A DNA stretch of 64,000 bases from Chloroflexota bacterium. Its GTDB lineage: Bacteria; Chloroflexota; Dehalococcoidia; JACPQD01. The stretch spans positions 62,001 to 126,000 of the forward strand of contig JACPQD010000021.1 in NCBI GenBank assembly GCA_016190665.1, in the 5' to 3' direction. The notes beneath the pieces are model-generated. The model did no database searches and was not told where the DNA came from. It worked only from the letters and a program-made list of their open reading frames with translations. The position numbers were made by a program, and so were the translations under genes. Shown one piece after another: positions 28,920-38,631 of the stretch; positions within the stretch are counted from its first letter, which is position 1, and each line of letters opens with the position of its first letter.

Positions 28920-30638
28920 ATGCAGACTAAGAAGCTGCACATTATGTCGAGCTGCCTCACAGTGTGGGCGCTGTTCTTGGCCAGCTGCGCTCCAGCGGCC
29001 GCGCCCGCGGTGACCCCAACTACTCAGGCAATCCAGTCGGAGGCAACTGCGCGGGCGCCGAGACAGGTTGTCACTCCGGCAGCGAGCCCGGTGGCGCCGG
29101 CAGCGACCCCCAAGCTTGCCGGTGAGCAGCCAAAGTATGGCGGTGTAATGACCATCTCGACGATTGCTGATCCGGCCAGCTTCGATGCTCAGCAGGAAAC
29201 CACCGTCAATACGCACATGGCGGTCGGTCCGGCGTACAACAACCTGGTTGCTTACGACCCCTTCACCGGGAAGGAGATTGCGCCCGACCTGGCGGAGAGC
29301 TGGGACATGAGTCGCGATGGCCTGCGATATACTTTCAAGATTCGCAAGGGGATCAAATGGCATGACGGCCGCCCGTTCACGGCGGAGGACGTGGAGTTCA
29401 GCCTGCGCAAAATAGTGTTCCCGCCCCAGGGTATCAAGAGCGCCAGGGGCTTCTTTCTGGAGGATGTTGTCGACAAGATAGCGGCCACCAACGCTGAGAC
29501 CCTGAACCTCACGATGAAGTACCCCCTGGCCTTTGCCATGTCTGTCCTAGCAGATGATGCGTGCAAGATTCTTCCGAAGCACGTGCTGGAAAAAGACATG
29601 AAAGGACTCGTGCGGAACGTGCTGGGGACAGGGCCGTTCAAGTTCAAAGCCCACAACCCAGGGGTTAGCATCGAGTACGTGAAGAACCCCGACTACTGGG
29701 TCAAAGGCCGACCTTTCCTGGACGGAGTGGCCCTTTACATCATCAAGGACGCCTATACTCGGATAGCTGCTCTTCGAACGGGCAGAGTGCTGAGAACGGG
29801 TACCAACTTCGCCGCGTTGGCGCCGGCCCACGTTGAGGCTATTAGGAAGACCAATCCTGAAATCCGCTTTGCCCCTCAAGCCGCCACAGCCAGCCCGAGC
29901 ATTTACTTCAATGTCAGGAGACCTCCCTTCCAGGATGTAAGGGTACGTAGGGCGGTGAGCCTGGTTATCGATCGGCAGGCGGCTCTGAAGACGCTCGCCG
30001 ATGGCCAGGGGATGCTGGCGCGTGTGTTCCCCTACGAGGGATGGGGGCATACGGACGAGGAGTTGTTGAAATGGCCGGGCTGGAGGCAACCCAAAGATCA
30101 GGACATTGCTGACGCCAGGAAGCTCATGGCGGATGCCGGCTATCCCGACGGGTTGGCCATCACGATACATTCGAGGACCCAACAGGCTGCCACCAATGGA
30201 GCGGTCTTTGTGACTCAGCAGATGGCCCGGATTGGCATCAAGGCCACGGTGGAGATACTGGAGGACGCCGCCTTCTACGCGGTGCGTGATCAGCAAGCCT
30301 GGGCCGCTCTGACTTATACCGCGACGAGCACCATACCTGATCCTGACTGGATGACGAAGTACTTCACTCCGGGAGGCAACTCGAACGCCTCGGGGAATGA
30401 TGATGACAAGAGGCTCGTGGATATGTTCGAAAGGCAGCGCAAGGAGATGGATGTCTCCAAACGAAGAGCTCTGATCAAAGAGATGGAGATCTACGCGGTG
30501 GAGGAGTCGCTCGTCTGGATACCCATGACCGCACCTTACGTCATGTATGGTTACTGGGGGCACGTCAGAGGCATGATACTGGGCGTCATTACCGACGCCG
30601 CTCATCACGACTTCCAAGAGGTATGGCTCGCCAGGTGA
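28920..30638 (+). CDS. family-5 ABC solute-binding lipoprotein
   Basis: The 572-residue protein starts at ATG 28920 after GGGAGG. The signal peptide ends LFLAS-C23; a long Thr/Pro/Ala linker runs to about residue 68, then EQPKYGGVMTISTIADPASFDAQQE. Landmarks include IKWHDGRPFTAEDVEFSLRK, LGTGPFKFKAHNPG, VRVRRAVSLVIDRQAALK and FQEVWLAR. The central part has a GMLARVFPYEGWGHTDEELL segment typical of this subgroup. A 150-nt gap precedes it, and the alpha/beta hydrolase follows after 69 nt. Confidence 0.92.
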   Translation: MQTKKLHIMSSCLTVWALFLASCAPAAAPAVTPTTQAIQSEATARAPRQVVTPAASPVAPAATPKLAGEQPKYGGVMTISTIADPASFDAQQETTVNTHMAVGPAYNNLVAYDPFTGKEIAPDLAESWDMSRDGLRYTFKIRKGIKWHDGRPFTAEDVEFSLRKIVFPPQGIKSARGFFLEDVVDKIAATNAETLNLTMKYPLAFAMSVLADDACKILPKHVLEKDMKGLVRNVLGTGPFKFKAHNPGVSIEYVKNPDYWVKGRPFLDGVALYIIKDAYTRIAALRTGRVLRTGTNFAALAPAHVEAIRKTNPEIRFAPQAATASPSIYFNVRRPPFQDVRVRRAVSLVIDRQAALKTLADGQGMLARVFPYEGWGHTDEELLKWPGWRQPKDQDIADARKLMADAGYPDGLAITIHSRTQQAATNGAVFVTQQMARIGIKATVEILEDAAFYAVRDQQAWAALTYTATSTIPDPDWMTKYFTPGGNSNASGNDDDKRLVDMFERQRKEMDVSKRRALIKEMEIYAVEESLVWIPMTAPYVMYGYWGHVRGMILGVITDAAHHDFQEVWLAR

Positions 30639-30707
30639 CGAAGTGTGACTTGCTCCGCTCTGGTTTGGCCCTTCAGCCGGCGCCAGCCCTGTCAGAAAGG
30701 ACATGCA

Positions 30708-31541
30708 ATGCCAACGGCCTACATCAACGGAATAGAAGTCTACTACGACCTCGACGATTTCACTGATCCCTGGAGACAACCGGGCACGTTTCTTCTCCAA
30801 CACGGCTTCTCAAGGAACAGTCGCTTCTGGTATAAGTGGCTGCCTCTTCTTTCGAGTCAGTTTCGTGTCCTCAGGCCTGACATGCGCGGCTTCGGCCGGT
30901 CCTCGATGCCCCCTGACCAGTTTGAACCGGCAGCCGACGCGTACGTCAACGACCTCATCAGCCTACTGGATCACCTGGACATAGAGAAGGTCGTATACGT
31001 CGGCGAGTCATTCGGCGGGATCCTTGGCCTCCTCTTCGCGCATACTCATCCTGAGCGGCTAGAGGCCCTCGTTCTCACTTCAACGCCTGTTAGCTTGCCT
31101 GGCCGAGCGTTGGAGGCCAAGTTTCCCGTCAAGGAAGGCTCCGCAGACGCCGCCCTTGCAAAAGGCGTGGACAACTGGTCTCGACAGACTATTGGGCAAC
31201 GGATCGACCTTAGATTGGCGCCTCCCCAGCTCGCCGAGTGGTGGATCATGGAGATGGGCAAGACCATCCCGGAAAATGCGATAAAGCATCATCGATACGC
31301 CGCTACTCTCGATTTCTCCCCCCATCTCGGTGAGCTCCGGGTACCAACGCTTGTCCTGTGCGGTGAGAACTCGCCAATTGCGGGAGACCAGGTGGAACTG
31401 ATGCGCTCGCGAGTTCCTGGCGTGAAGGTTGTCAGCTTCCCAGGCGTGGGACATGGCGTCCACGCGCTCATGCCGGAACAGTGCATTCAGGAGATCCTGA
31501 CCTTCCTTAATGAAAGGTCGTTGGTGCCTGTCTCTTCATAA
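30708..31541 (+). CDS. alpha/beta-fold hydrolase
   Basis: The protein has 277 residues and no signal peptide. The nucleophile elbow is GESFGG with Ser101, and the catalytic His is His249 in GVGHGVH. The oxyanion-side motif LQHGFSRNSRFW is near residue 30. In the usual acid position the sequence reads CGENSP, where many relatives have Asp, so the acid residue is unclear. I chose ATG 30708, preceded by GAAAGGA, because family similarity starts at PTAYINGIEVYYD. Carbon-carbon hydrolase, esterase or lactonase are all possible. It sits between two SBPs and may hydrolyse an imported ligand. Confidence 0.85.
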   Translation: MPTAYINGIEVYYDLDDFTDPWRQPGTFLLQHGFSRNSRFWYKWLPLLSSQFRVLRPDMRGFGRSSMPPDQFEPAADAYVNDLISLLDHLDIEKVVYVGESFGGILGLLFAHTHPERLEALVLTSTPVSLPGRALEAKFPVKEGSADAALAKGVDNWSRQTIGQRIDLRLAPPQLAEWWIMEMGKTIPENAIKHHRYAATLDFSPHLGELRVPTLVLCGENSPIAGDQVELMRSRVPGVKVVSFPGVGHGVHALMPEQCIQEILTFLNERSLVPVSS

Positions 31542-31637
31542 CGGTGTCCGCGAGCATGCTACCGAGGCGGATTGATCGACTTTGCCGTCGGCCAGTGGGC
31601 GAAACTTTTCCGTGCCAGGTGACGAAGGAGGACTCAA

Positions 31638-33305
31638 ATGCCAGTGAGTAAAGAAGCGTCCTGTTTGCTGCTACTCGTGCTGCTCATCACAAGCTGCGCG
31701 CCGGCGGCGCCTGTCGCCTCTCCCAAGAGTGCGACTCCCGTCTCTACGGATGGGACTGTGTCCCGCGCTGCGCCGGGCAGTCCGACCCCTGCAGCGAAGG
31801 CAGCGTCGGAGCCGAGGTACGGCGGCACGCTCACCATAGCCATCAAGACAGCCACGCCTCATTTCGACATGCTCCAGGAGACGGGAGGCATGGTGCAGCT
31901 CCCGCTGGCGCCATCCTACAACCTGCTCATCCAGCATGACCCCTTGAAAGACTTCTCGATCTCCGGCGACCTGGCCAGGAGTTGGGACATCAGCCCGGAC
32001 GGCCTTGCCTACACCTTTCGGCTGAACGAGGGCGTGAAGTTCCACAACGGGAGGCCGTTGACCGCCGAGAGCGTCAGGTTCAATATGGACCGGATCGTCA
32101 ACCCGCCGAAGGGGACATTATCCCCGCGCAAGGAGCTGTACCGCAACATCCAGAATATGGAGGCGCCAAATGCCACGACCCTGAAGTTAACCCTGCGGGA
32201 ACCGCAAGCCTCCTTCCTCGCGTTGGCGGCCCTCCCTTACAATTTCATCTCCGACCCGGAGATCATCAAGCAAAAGGGTGACATGAAGCGAGACGTAATG
32301 GGGAGCGGCCCCTTCCGAATGAAAGATTTCGTCTACAGCGTTTCCTTCACCGCTGAAAGGAACGCTGACTACTTCGTCAAAGGCCGGCCCTATCTCGACA
32401 GACTCGTGTTCTATACGATCACGGACGAGATGACCCGGTCTGCCGCCATGAGGACGAAACAGGTCCAGATACTGCCTCTCTATGGCGCGGTATCCACCTC
32501 AGCCTCGCTACAGATGCAGACGTCCGATAAGGGCATCGTCCTGCAGAAGCGCGTCACTCCCGGCCCCAATACGCTGGTGCCGAACCTCAAGGTGGCTCCC
32601 TGGAGCGACCTGCGTGTCCGCCAGGCGCTGAACCTGGCGATGGACCGGGACGCCGCCAGCAAGGCCGTCCGCGACTTCTATCCCAGCTACGATTTCATGC
32701 TCCCTGACACCCCCTGGGGGCTCCCCAAGGAGGAACTAGCGTCTTTGCCGGGCAACCGTCAACCCAAGGACCAGGACATCGCCGAGGCGAAGAGGCTCCT
32801 GGCCCAGGCCGGCTACGCCGATGGCCTGGAAGCCCCCTTGTTGACGCCCTCGCCAGTGTACTCCAGGGAGTTCGCTCAGATCGCCCAGGCCCAGTTGGCG
32901 AAGATCGGCATCAAGACTACCCTCCAGTTGGTAGAGACGGCCGCCTGGAAGAAGAGCGTCTATGACGGGGCCTTCACCCTGGCCGCCATGTCCGACGCCA
33001 GCGCCATCGATGACCCGGACATCCTGCTGGGAGAATACTATCTGACGGGAAGCCCCAAGAACTACGGGGGGTGGAGCAATCAGAAGTTTGACGAGCTATA
33101 CGCGCTGCAAAGTAATACCATGGACCAGGCGAAACGCAGGGAAATGGTCTGGGAAATGCAAAGAATCCTCCTCAAGGAGATGCCTCGAGTCGGCGTCCTG
33201 TGGTCGACATTTTACGCGGCATCCTGGTCTGAGGTGAGGAATTGGAGCCAGGGGCGTTCCTTCTTCCTCGGCAACCAGTTGCAGGACGTGTGGCTGGCGA
33301 AATAG
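31638..33305 (+). CDS. family-5 ABC solute-binding lipoprotein
   Basis: The 555-residue protein has a short signal peptide ending LLITS-C20, a linker to about residue 55, then EPRYGGTLTIAIKTATPHFDMLQE. Domain landmarks are VKFHNGRPLTAESVRFNMDR, MGSGPFRMKDF (GSGPF instead of GTGPF), LRVRQALNLAMDRDAASK, GSPKNYGGWSNQKFDE and LQDVWLAK. It is the closest paralogue of 23582, including the shared GRSFFLGNQLQDVW end, but keeps a normal lipobox. GAAGGAGG precedes ATG. It follows the hydrolase by 96 nt. Confidence 0.93.
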   Translation: MPVSKEASCLLLLVLLITSCAPAAPVASPKSATPVSTDGTVSRAAPGSPTPAAKAASEPRYGGTLTIAIKTATPHFDMLQETGGMVQLPLAPSYNLLIQHDPLKDFSISGDLARSWDISPDGLAYTFRLNEGVKFHNGRPLTAESVRFNMDRIVNPPKGTLSPRKELYRNIQNMEAPNATTLKLTLREPQASFLALAALPYNFISDPEIIKQKGDMKRDVMGSGPFRMKDFVYSVSFTAERNADYFVKGRPYLDRLVFYTITDEMTRSAAMRTKQVQILPLYGAVSTSASLQMQTSDKGIVLQKRVTPGPNTLVPNLKVAPWSDLRVRQALNLAMDRDAASKAVRDFYPSYDFMLPDTPWGLPKEELASLPGNRQPKDQDIAEAKRLLAQAGYADGLEAPLLTPSPVYSREFAQIAQAQLAKIGIKTTLQLVETAAWKKSVYDGAFTLAAMSDASAIDDPDILLGEYYLTGSPKNYGGWSNQKFDELYALQSNTMDQAKRREMVWEMQRILLKEMPRVGVLWSTFYAASWSEVRNWSQGRSFFLGNQLQDVWLAK

Positions 33306-33417
33306 CGGCTCGGAGTCGGCGGAAGTTCCCACAACATGACTCCAAGACATAACCACAGAAGGTATGGGATCGGTTTTCGAACCCAAAAGACAGACCTAAG
33401 TCAACATTGGAGGGCGT

Positions 33418-33948
33418 ATGGCGACTCATTACAGCGGCAAAATCTCTGAAGTGATCTATGCTCACATGGACCCCGGCGAGGACCTGGTGAAGTCCATCTT
33501 TAACATCTGCAAGGAGTGTGATATCCAGACGGGCCTGGTGATGTCGATCACCGGGGCGCTGCAGCACACCCGGATACTCGTTTTCACCCCAACATCGGTG
33601 ACCAAGCACGAGACGGAGGTCATCGATATCCCAGGAGAGGTGGAAATCAGCGGTCACGGCATATTGGGGCGCGTGTACGCCCCGGAAATGGGGAGTACGC
33701 CTTTCAGCAACCCGGGATATGTTCATGGCGAGCCCTACTTGCATATCCACGCGACTTGCACCTCGGCGCACCAGACACTCTGTGGTCATTTGCTTGAGGG
33801 CACTCTGGTTTCGACGCGGCACCCCAAGTCCCATTTCACGATCGTGCTTGGCAAAGTTGAGGGAGTCAAGCTCCAGATGACATGCGACCCGGCGGTGGAA
33901 AGGGCCCATTTCTCCAAGGGGATATTCCACCGATTGCTGCCGGCCTAG
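33418..33948 (+). CDS. PPC/DUF296-domain protein
   Basis: The 176-residue protein is a single PPC (plants-and-prokaryotes-conserved, DUF296) domain. The metal-site signature is visible as YLHIHATC followed by GHLLEGTLV. The N-terminus HMDPGEDLVKSIFNIC matches the usual start of the fold. Bacterial stand-alone PPC proteins form trimers; their biochemical role is poorly defined. No AT-hook is present. It precedes the aldolase by 64 nt and is probably in the same transcript. TTGGAGG lies before the ATG. Confidence 0.85.
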   Translation: MATHYSGKISEVIYAHMDPGEDLVKSIFNICKECDIQTGLVMSITGALQHTRILVFTPTSVTKHETEVIDIPGEVEISGHGILGRVYAPEMGSTPFSNPGYVHGEPYLHIHATCTSAHQTLCGHLLEGTLVSTRHPKSHFTIVLGKVEGVKLQMTCDPAVERAHFSKGIFHRLLPA

Positions 33949-34012
33949 GATTTGTCTGGCCACCTTGCGAATCCGAAAATGAAGCGGTCGAACCATATTA
34001 TAGAGGTGACAG

Positions 34013-34789
34013 ATGTCGAAGGCAAGCCTTAGAGAGATAATGCAGGAACGGCCCGCGCTTGGCGTGATGTCCCGGATTCCGAGTTGTGATATCATGGAGA
34101 TGTTTGCAAGGTCTGGGTGGGACTTTGTCGTCATCGATATGGAGCATGGCCCGCTGACCTACGAGACGGTGCTCCAGGAGGTACGCACGGCGGAGGCTAT
34201 TGGTGTCATCCCCCTGGTCAGAGTCAGCAACAACGAGACGGTTCTCATTCAGAAAGCCCTCGACGCCGGAGCCAGGGGAGTCGTCGTCCCTCATATCACG
34301 AATAAGGCGGACGCCGAGAAGGTGGTGTTCTCAAGCCGGTACGCCCCGGACGGATACAGAGGCGCCTGCAATGCGGTGCGGGCGACCGGCTATACCGCCC
34401 TGCCCTGGAAGGTTTTCCAGGAAGTCTCCAACCGCGAGGTCATAACAGTGCTCCTGATCGAGGACAAAGGATCCGCTGACGAGATCGACTATATCCTCTC
34501 CGTCTCGCACATCGATGTGATCTGGGTCGGCACGGGCGACCTCTCGGTTTCAATGGGCCATGGCGGGAATCCAAAGCATCCTGATGTCAGGGCAGTGAGA
34601 GACCAGGTGATAGAGAAATGTCGAGCGAAGGGCGTCTTTCCAGGCGCAAACTACATAGATGAGGAAGACCTGCTCGATTGCGCCGAGCGGGGTGTGCGCT
34701 TCTTCTCTTGTGGAAATGAAGGCTCAATCCTTTTCCAGGCAAGCAAACGCTGGCGCGAGAGCTTAGGCAGCTTGCTCGGCTTCAAATAG
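34013..34789 (+). CDS. HpcH/HpaI-family aldolase
   Basis: The 258-residue protein matches class II pyruvate-type aldolases (HpcH/HpaI), which cleave 4-hydroxy-2-oxo acids to pyruvate and an aldehyde using a divalent metal. Signature segments are FVVIDMEHGPLTYE near residue 38, ALDAGARGVVVPHI near residue 85, and WVGTGDLSVSMGH near residue 175. Length is normal. AGAGGTGAC precedes the ATG. The gene follows the PPC gene and precedes the only complete SBP-permease set, so it may act on the transported compound. 2-keto-3-deoxy-acid or citramalyl substrates cannot be distinguished. Confidence 0.9.
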   Translation: MSKASLREIMQERPALGVMSRIPSCDIMEMFARSGWDFVVIDMEHGPLTYETVLQEVRTAEAIGVIPLVRVSNNETVLIQKALDAGARGVVVPHITNKADAEKVVFSSRYAPDGYRGACNAVRATGYTALPWKVFQEVSNREVITVLLIEDKGSADEIDYILSVSHIDVIWVGTGDLSVSMGHGGNPKHPDVRAVRDQVIEKCRAKGVFPGANYIDEEDLLDCAERGVRFFSCGNEGSILFQASKRWRESLGSLLGFK

Positions 34790-34859
34790 AGGGGCTCTGT
34801 CCAGATAATCCAGCCAAGATAGGAGAAACTCCGCGCTCTGCGCGATGAGGAGGGGTAAC

Positions 34860-36557
34860 ATGTCCCTTAAGACCATCTTTGCCTTCATCTCTGCCGCGGC
34901 TATTGTTACCATCAGTTGCGCACCGGCTCAGCAAGCGGCGCCAGCGCCCGCGGCAGCGCCTACTCCTCAAACAAGGGCGCAAGCAGCACCGACCACAACG
35001 CCAGTCTCCGTAGCTCCGGTTGCTGAATCTCCACAACGGGGCGGTCGTCTCACCATATACATAACGGATTTGGGCAGGACACTGGATGCAACTCAGGAAG
35101 CGAGCTCGATGACGCAACAAGTCCTCGCCCCGCTGTACAGCCGGCTTGTCACGCTGGATCCCGAGCAACTTCCGTCAAAGCGCGTCGTAATTGGCGATTT
35201 GGCCGATTCCTGGGAAAGCAACAGAGACGCAACCCAGTTGAAATTTCGCCTCCGCCCGGGGCTCAAGTTCCACGACGGCCAGCCGGTGACTTCCGCTGAC
35301 GTCGTAGCAACCTTCCGCCGTATCCTGGATGCGCCGGGAGGCATAATGCCTGCATTCCGGTCCAGTCTCGGCCGCGTGGTTGATGCGGTCACCGCCCCCG
35401 ACGCGAGCAACGTGATCATCACTACTAAGCAGCCCGCTGTCTGGCTGCTTGAAGCCCTTGCGAAGCCGCCAGCGTCCATTGTGCCGGCGCACGTCGTTTC
35501 CCGGGACCAACGTTCTTTGGAGCGCGGTCCCATCGGCACTGGACCGTTCAGGTTCAAATCTCGGGATGAGAACGTTCGCGTTGAGTTGCAGCGCAGTGAC
35601 ACCTACTGGAATCAGCCGTACCCTTACCTGGATAGCCTCGAGCGTGTGTTGATAAAGGAGGCGGCGACTCAGTTCGCCGCGCTGCGTACCGGCCGAGTCC
35701 AGATGACGGGAATGGGATCCAGAGGACTGAGCGCCTCCGAGGTGACGCAGCTTAAGAAGGAGATGCCAAGCGCTAAAGTCTTCGAATACACAAGCGCCTC
35801 TATCGCATTCATTTGGCTGAACAACCGAGAAACCTATCCGTTCAAGGACGTCCGCGTTCGGCAAGCTTTGGCTCGGCTGATAAACCAGCGAGAGATTATC
35901 GACCTCGCCATGGAAGGCGCTGGTTTCCGGTCGGATTTTACTGGCAGCGCAGAATCTGCGTGGGCCATGTCCAAGTCTGAGCTGGAAAGAATGCCAGCCT
36001 TCAGGGCCCCCAAAGCTTTAGATATAGACGAAGCGAAACGGCTCATGAAAGAGGCTGGGTTCGCCAACGGCTTCAAGGCTTCTTGGGTACTGGCGGACAT
36101 CCAATCTTACAAAGACCGGTACAATGTGATAGCGGACCAGGCGCGACGAATCGGCATCGATATTACGGTGGGCCAGACATTGCCTTATTCGTCGGCCTAC
36201 TTGCCAACTATGAGACAGGGCAAGTTCGACATCTCGGAGAGCGCAATCCCTGTGCCGCAGTATGACCCGACGTTTATTTTCGACCCTTGGATAGTAGGGG
36301 GCCTCGACAACAGGACTGGCTTCAAGGATGACCAGATCGAACAGATGTATAAGGAGCAAGGGGTCACGCTCGATCCGGCGAAGAGGAAGGTCATCGTGGA
36401 CCAGATTCAGCGACGTCTATGGGAAATCGTGCCTTCCATCCCAGCAGGCATCCCCGCATACTTTGTCGCGGCGAGGCCCGAAGTCCGCGGCTTGACTCAC
36501 CCTGGCGTCCTGATGGATAACTTTCTGGTGGACAGGGTGTGGCTAAAGCGCAACTAG
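34860..36557 (+). CDS. family-5 ABC solute-binding lipoprotein of the permease-linked transporter
   Basis: The 565-residue protein starts at ATG 34860 after GAGGAGGGG. The lipobox is VTIS-C20; the linker runs to about residue 60, then PQRGGRLTIYITDLGRTLDATQE. Landmarks are LKFHDGQPVTSADVVATFRR, IGTGPFRFKSRDENVR, VRVRQALARLINQREII and a C-terminal VDRVWLKRN. It diverges from the other SBPs, lacking YGG and ending in KRN. Permease genes follow after 40 nt, making this the only SBP here with its own membrane partners. Confidence 0.92.
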   Translation: MSLKTIFAFISAAAIVTISCAPAQQAAPAPAAAPTPQTRAQAAPTTTPVSVAPVAESPQRGGRLTIYITDLGRTLDATQEASSMTQQVLAPLYSRLVTLDPEQLPSKRVVIGDLADSWESNRDATQLKFRLRPGLKFHDGQPVTSADVVATFRRILDAPGGIMPAFRSSLGRVVDAVTAPDASNVIITTKQPAVWLLEALAKPPASIVPAHVVSRDQRSLERGPIGTGPFRFKSRDENVRVELQRSDTYWNQPYPYLDSLERVLIKEAATQFAALRTGRVQMTGMGSRGLSASEVTQLKKEMPSAKVFEYTSASIAFIWLNNRETYPFKDVRVRQALARLINQREIIDLAMEGAGFRSDFTGSAESAWAMSKSELERMPAFRAPKALDIDEAKRLMKEAGFANGFKASWVLADIQSYKDRYNVIADQARRIGIDITVGQTLPYSSAYLPTMRQGKFDISESAIPVPQYDPTFIFDPWIVGGLDNRTGFKDDQIEQMYKEQGVTLDPAKRKVIVDQIQRRLWEIVPSIPAGIPAYFVAARPEVRGLTHPGVLMDNFLVDRVWLKRN

Positions 36558-36597
36558 AGGCAAAGATCCGAATGGTTCCCTGGGATAGAGGTGGGGG

Positions 36598-37557
36598 ATG
36601 CAGAGATATGTGATTCGCCGCCTCGTTTTGTTTGTCCCCACATTATTATTGGTGTCCCTCATCATCTTTACGGTACTGCGGATCGTGCCGGGTGACGTCG
36701 CCGCCGTAATCTTGTCGGGGCCAGAGGGTGAAAGGCATTACACGCAGGAGGAACTTGAGCAGGTCCGCTCTCAGCTCGGCCTGAATGACCCTATTTACGT
36801 TCAGTACGGGCGTTGGATTTGGCAGTTCCTCAGTGTCGACCTGGGCAGTTCCTTGTTCAAGAACGTGTCAGTATCGGAGGAGCTAGCTTCGCGTCTGCCG
36901 GTCACCTTTGAGCTGGCGCTGATCTCGCTTCTTATCTCGCTTGTCGTGGCTGTGCCTTTGGGGATAATCATGGGCATGCGACAGGATACCTGGACCGATT
37001 ACGTTCTGAGGGTAGTCAGCATCGGGGGCCTCACATTCCCGCCCTTTTGGACCGGAAGCCTCATCATCTTGGGCCTGGTACTCGTCTTTCGCTGGATGCC
37101 TCCGGTGACCTGGGTCAATCTTTGGGAAGATCCGTGGGGCAATCTCCAGCTCTTGATCTTTCCAGCCCTAGCGTTGGGCTACTTCCACGCGGCCGTCATA
37201 AGCCGGATGGTCCGCTCAACGATGTTAGAAGTATTGCGCCAGGACTACATACGGACGGCGCGGGCAAAAGGGCTGCGAGAATGGGTCGTCCTGATGCGCC
37301 ACGCGCTGAGGAACGCCCTCCTGCCCGTCGTCACGATCGCTTCACTGCAGTTGGGAAGCCTGCTGAGCGGTTCCGTTGTCATGGAGTGGCTCTACACGCT
37401 GCCTGGAATGGGGAGTGGCCTCATAGATAGCCTGCAGAACCGTGATTACCCTATCGTACAGGCATTCATCGTGCTCATAGCGGTATTCTTGCTGGCGATC
37501 AACTTGGCCGTAGACATTGTCTACTCCTGGTTGGACCCCAGGATCCGGTACGAGTAG
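36598..37557 (+). CDS. ABC transporter permease, DppB-like
   Basis: The 319-residue protein is an integral membrane permease of the dipeptide/nickel class. It has about six membrane segments, starting with RRLVLFVPTLLLVSLIIF, followed by a periplasmic-side region with RSQLGLNDPIYVQYG. The cytoplasmic EAA loop that docks the ATPase reads YIRTARAKGLREW then RHALRNALLPV near residue 220. AGGTGGGGG precedes ATG. It pairs with the DppC-like gene 11 nt downstream. No ATPase genes (DppD/DppF type) are in the window. Confidence 0.93.
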   Translation: MQRYVIRRLVLFVPTLLLVSLIIFTVLRIVPGDVAAVILSGPEGERHYTQEELEQVRSQLGLNDPIYVQYGRWIWQFLSVDLGSSLFKNVSVSEELASRLPVTFELALISLLISLVVAVPLGIIMGMRQDTWTDYVLRVVSIGGLTFPPFWTGSLIILGLVLVFRWMPPVTWVNLWEDPWGNLQLLIFPALALGYFHAAVISRMVRSTMLEVLRQDYIRTARAKGLREWVVLMRHALRNALLPVVTIASLQLGSLLSGSVVMEWLYTLPGMGSGLIDSLQNRDYPIVQAFIVLIAVFLLAINLAVDIVYSWLDPRIRYE

Positions 37558-37568
37558 AATTGTGGGCC

Positions 37569-38471
37569 ATGGAAAGCCTGCCTGAGATTCGCCCGGAGGT
37601 GTGGCGCTCGAACGCAAAGCCTTGGATCCCTGCCTTTGGCGTCGTTGGCAGCTTCATCCGCAAGAAGCCTCTCGGCGCCATTGGCGGGTTATTGGTCCTT
37701 ACCCTTGCTGTGATAGCCCTTCTCGCGCCCGTGGTCTCTCCATACGATCCTATCGCGACTCGATGGGGCAGCCAGTTCCTTCCACCTGACAGGCTGCATT
37801 GGCTCGGTACTGACAACCTCGGTAGAGACCAGCTGTCGCGTCTCCTGTTCGGTGCACGGATCTCTTTCTACGTTGGAATCGGGGCCGCACTCCTGGGCAC
37901 TTCGTCAGGCGCACTACTGGGATTAGCGAGCGCTTATGCTGGAGGTCTGTTTGATTCCTTGGTTCAGAGATTTGTGGACGCCATGTTGGCCTTCCCGGTG
38001 CTCGTCTTGGCCTTGGTGATTGCCGCAACGTTAGGTTCCTCGGTCAACAATGTGCTGCTCGCCATTGCTGTCGTCTTGCTGCCCCAAGGTACACGCGTGA
38101 TCCGATCTTCAGCCCTTTCGATAAAGGAGATGCAGTACGTAGAGGCTGCCCGCGCCATTGGCGTATCACCCTGGGGCGTAGTGCTTCGACATATCCTGCC
38201 TCAGACGGTGGCCCCTTATCTGATCGTTGCGACGGCGGCGATGGGAAACGCCATCATAGTCGAAGCGTCAATCAGCTTTGTGGGGGCCGGCGCTCCACCG
38301 CCCACGCCAACGTGGGGCAACATGCTATCCGGCGCGGCCAGGCAGTACGCCGAGCGAGCGCCCTGGCTGGTCCTTTTTCCCGGACTTGCACTGACACTAG
38401 CAGTCTTCGGATTCAACCTGCTGGGCGACGCGCTCCGCGACGTACTCGATCCCCGGATGCGGGGCAGCTAG
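37569..38471 (+). CDS. ABC transporter permease, DppC-like
   Basis: The 300-residue permease has the DppC N-terminal segment FIRKKPLGAIGGLLVL, then HWLGTDNLGRDQLSRLLFGARIS, a hallmark of this subfamily. The EAA loop is YVEAARAIGVSPWGVV followed by RHILPQTVAPYL. It ends with GDALRDVLDPRMRGS. I prefer ATG 37569 over an upstream TTG at 37560. It is the last gene of the SBP-permease operon; the next gene follows 160 nt later behind a separate promoter. Confidence 0.93.
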   Translation: MESLPEIRPEVWRSNAKPWIPAFGVVGSFIRKKPLGAIGGLLVLTLAVIALLAPVVSPYDPIATRWGSQFLPPDRLHWLGTDNLGRDQLSRLLFGARISFYVGIGAALLGTSSGALLGLASAYAGGLFDSLVQRFVDAMLAFPVLVLALVIAATLGSSVNNVLLAIAVVLLPQGTRVIRSSALSIKEMQYVEAARAIGVSPWGVVLRHILPQTVAPYLIVATAAMGNAIIVEASISFVGAGAPPPTPTWGNMLSGAARQYAERAPWLVLFPGLALTLAVFGFNLLGDALRDVLDPRMRGS

Positions 38472-38569
38472 GACCCCTCGTCTGAACGACCAGACAGCCA
38501 GACCTGCTCGAAGACTATCAGCAGGTTTGCGCGAGTTATAAGTGTTACTGAAGTCGGATAGACCCCCCC

Positions 38570-38598
38570 TTGACGTTTGTTTATGGAAGCAGTAGAAT
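38570..38598 (+). promoter_or_regulatory. sigma-70-type promoter of the BlaI-M56 operon
   Basis: TTGACG at 38570-38575 and TAGAAT at 38593-38598 are spaced by 17 nt. The predicted transcription start is near 38605, at the left edge of the operator-like dyad at 38604-38625. Confidence 0.7.
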
Positions 38599-38603
38599 AT
38601 TCG

Positions 38604-38625
38604 CTACTACGGAATGTAGGAGTAG
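38604..38625 (+). promoter_or_regulatory. putative BlaI operator
   Basis: CTACTAC, a 5-nt spacer and GTAGGAGTAG form an imperfect dyad (CTAC-N5-GTAG core) overlapping the predicted transcription start. BlaI/MecI repressors bind dyads with TAC/GTA half-sites near their own promoters, so autorepression is likely. Confidence 0.55.
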
Positions 38626-38631
38626 TTTGCA

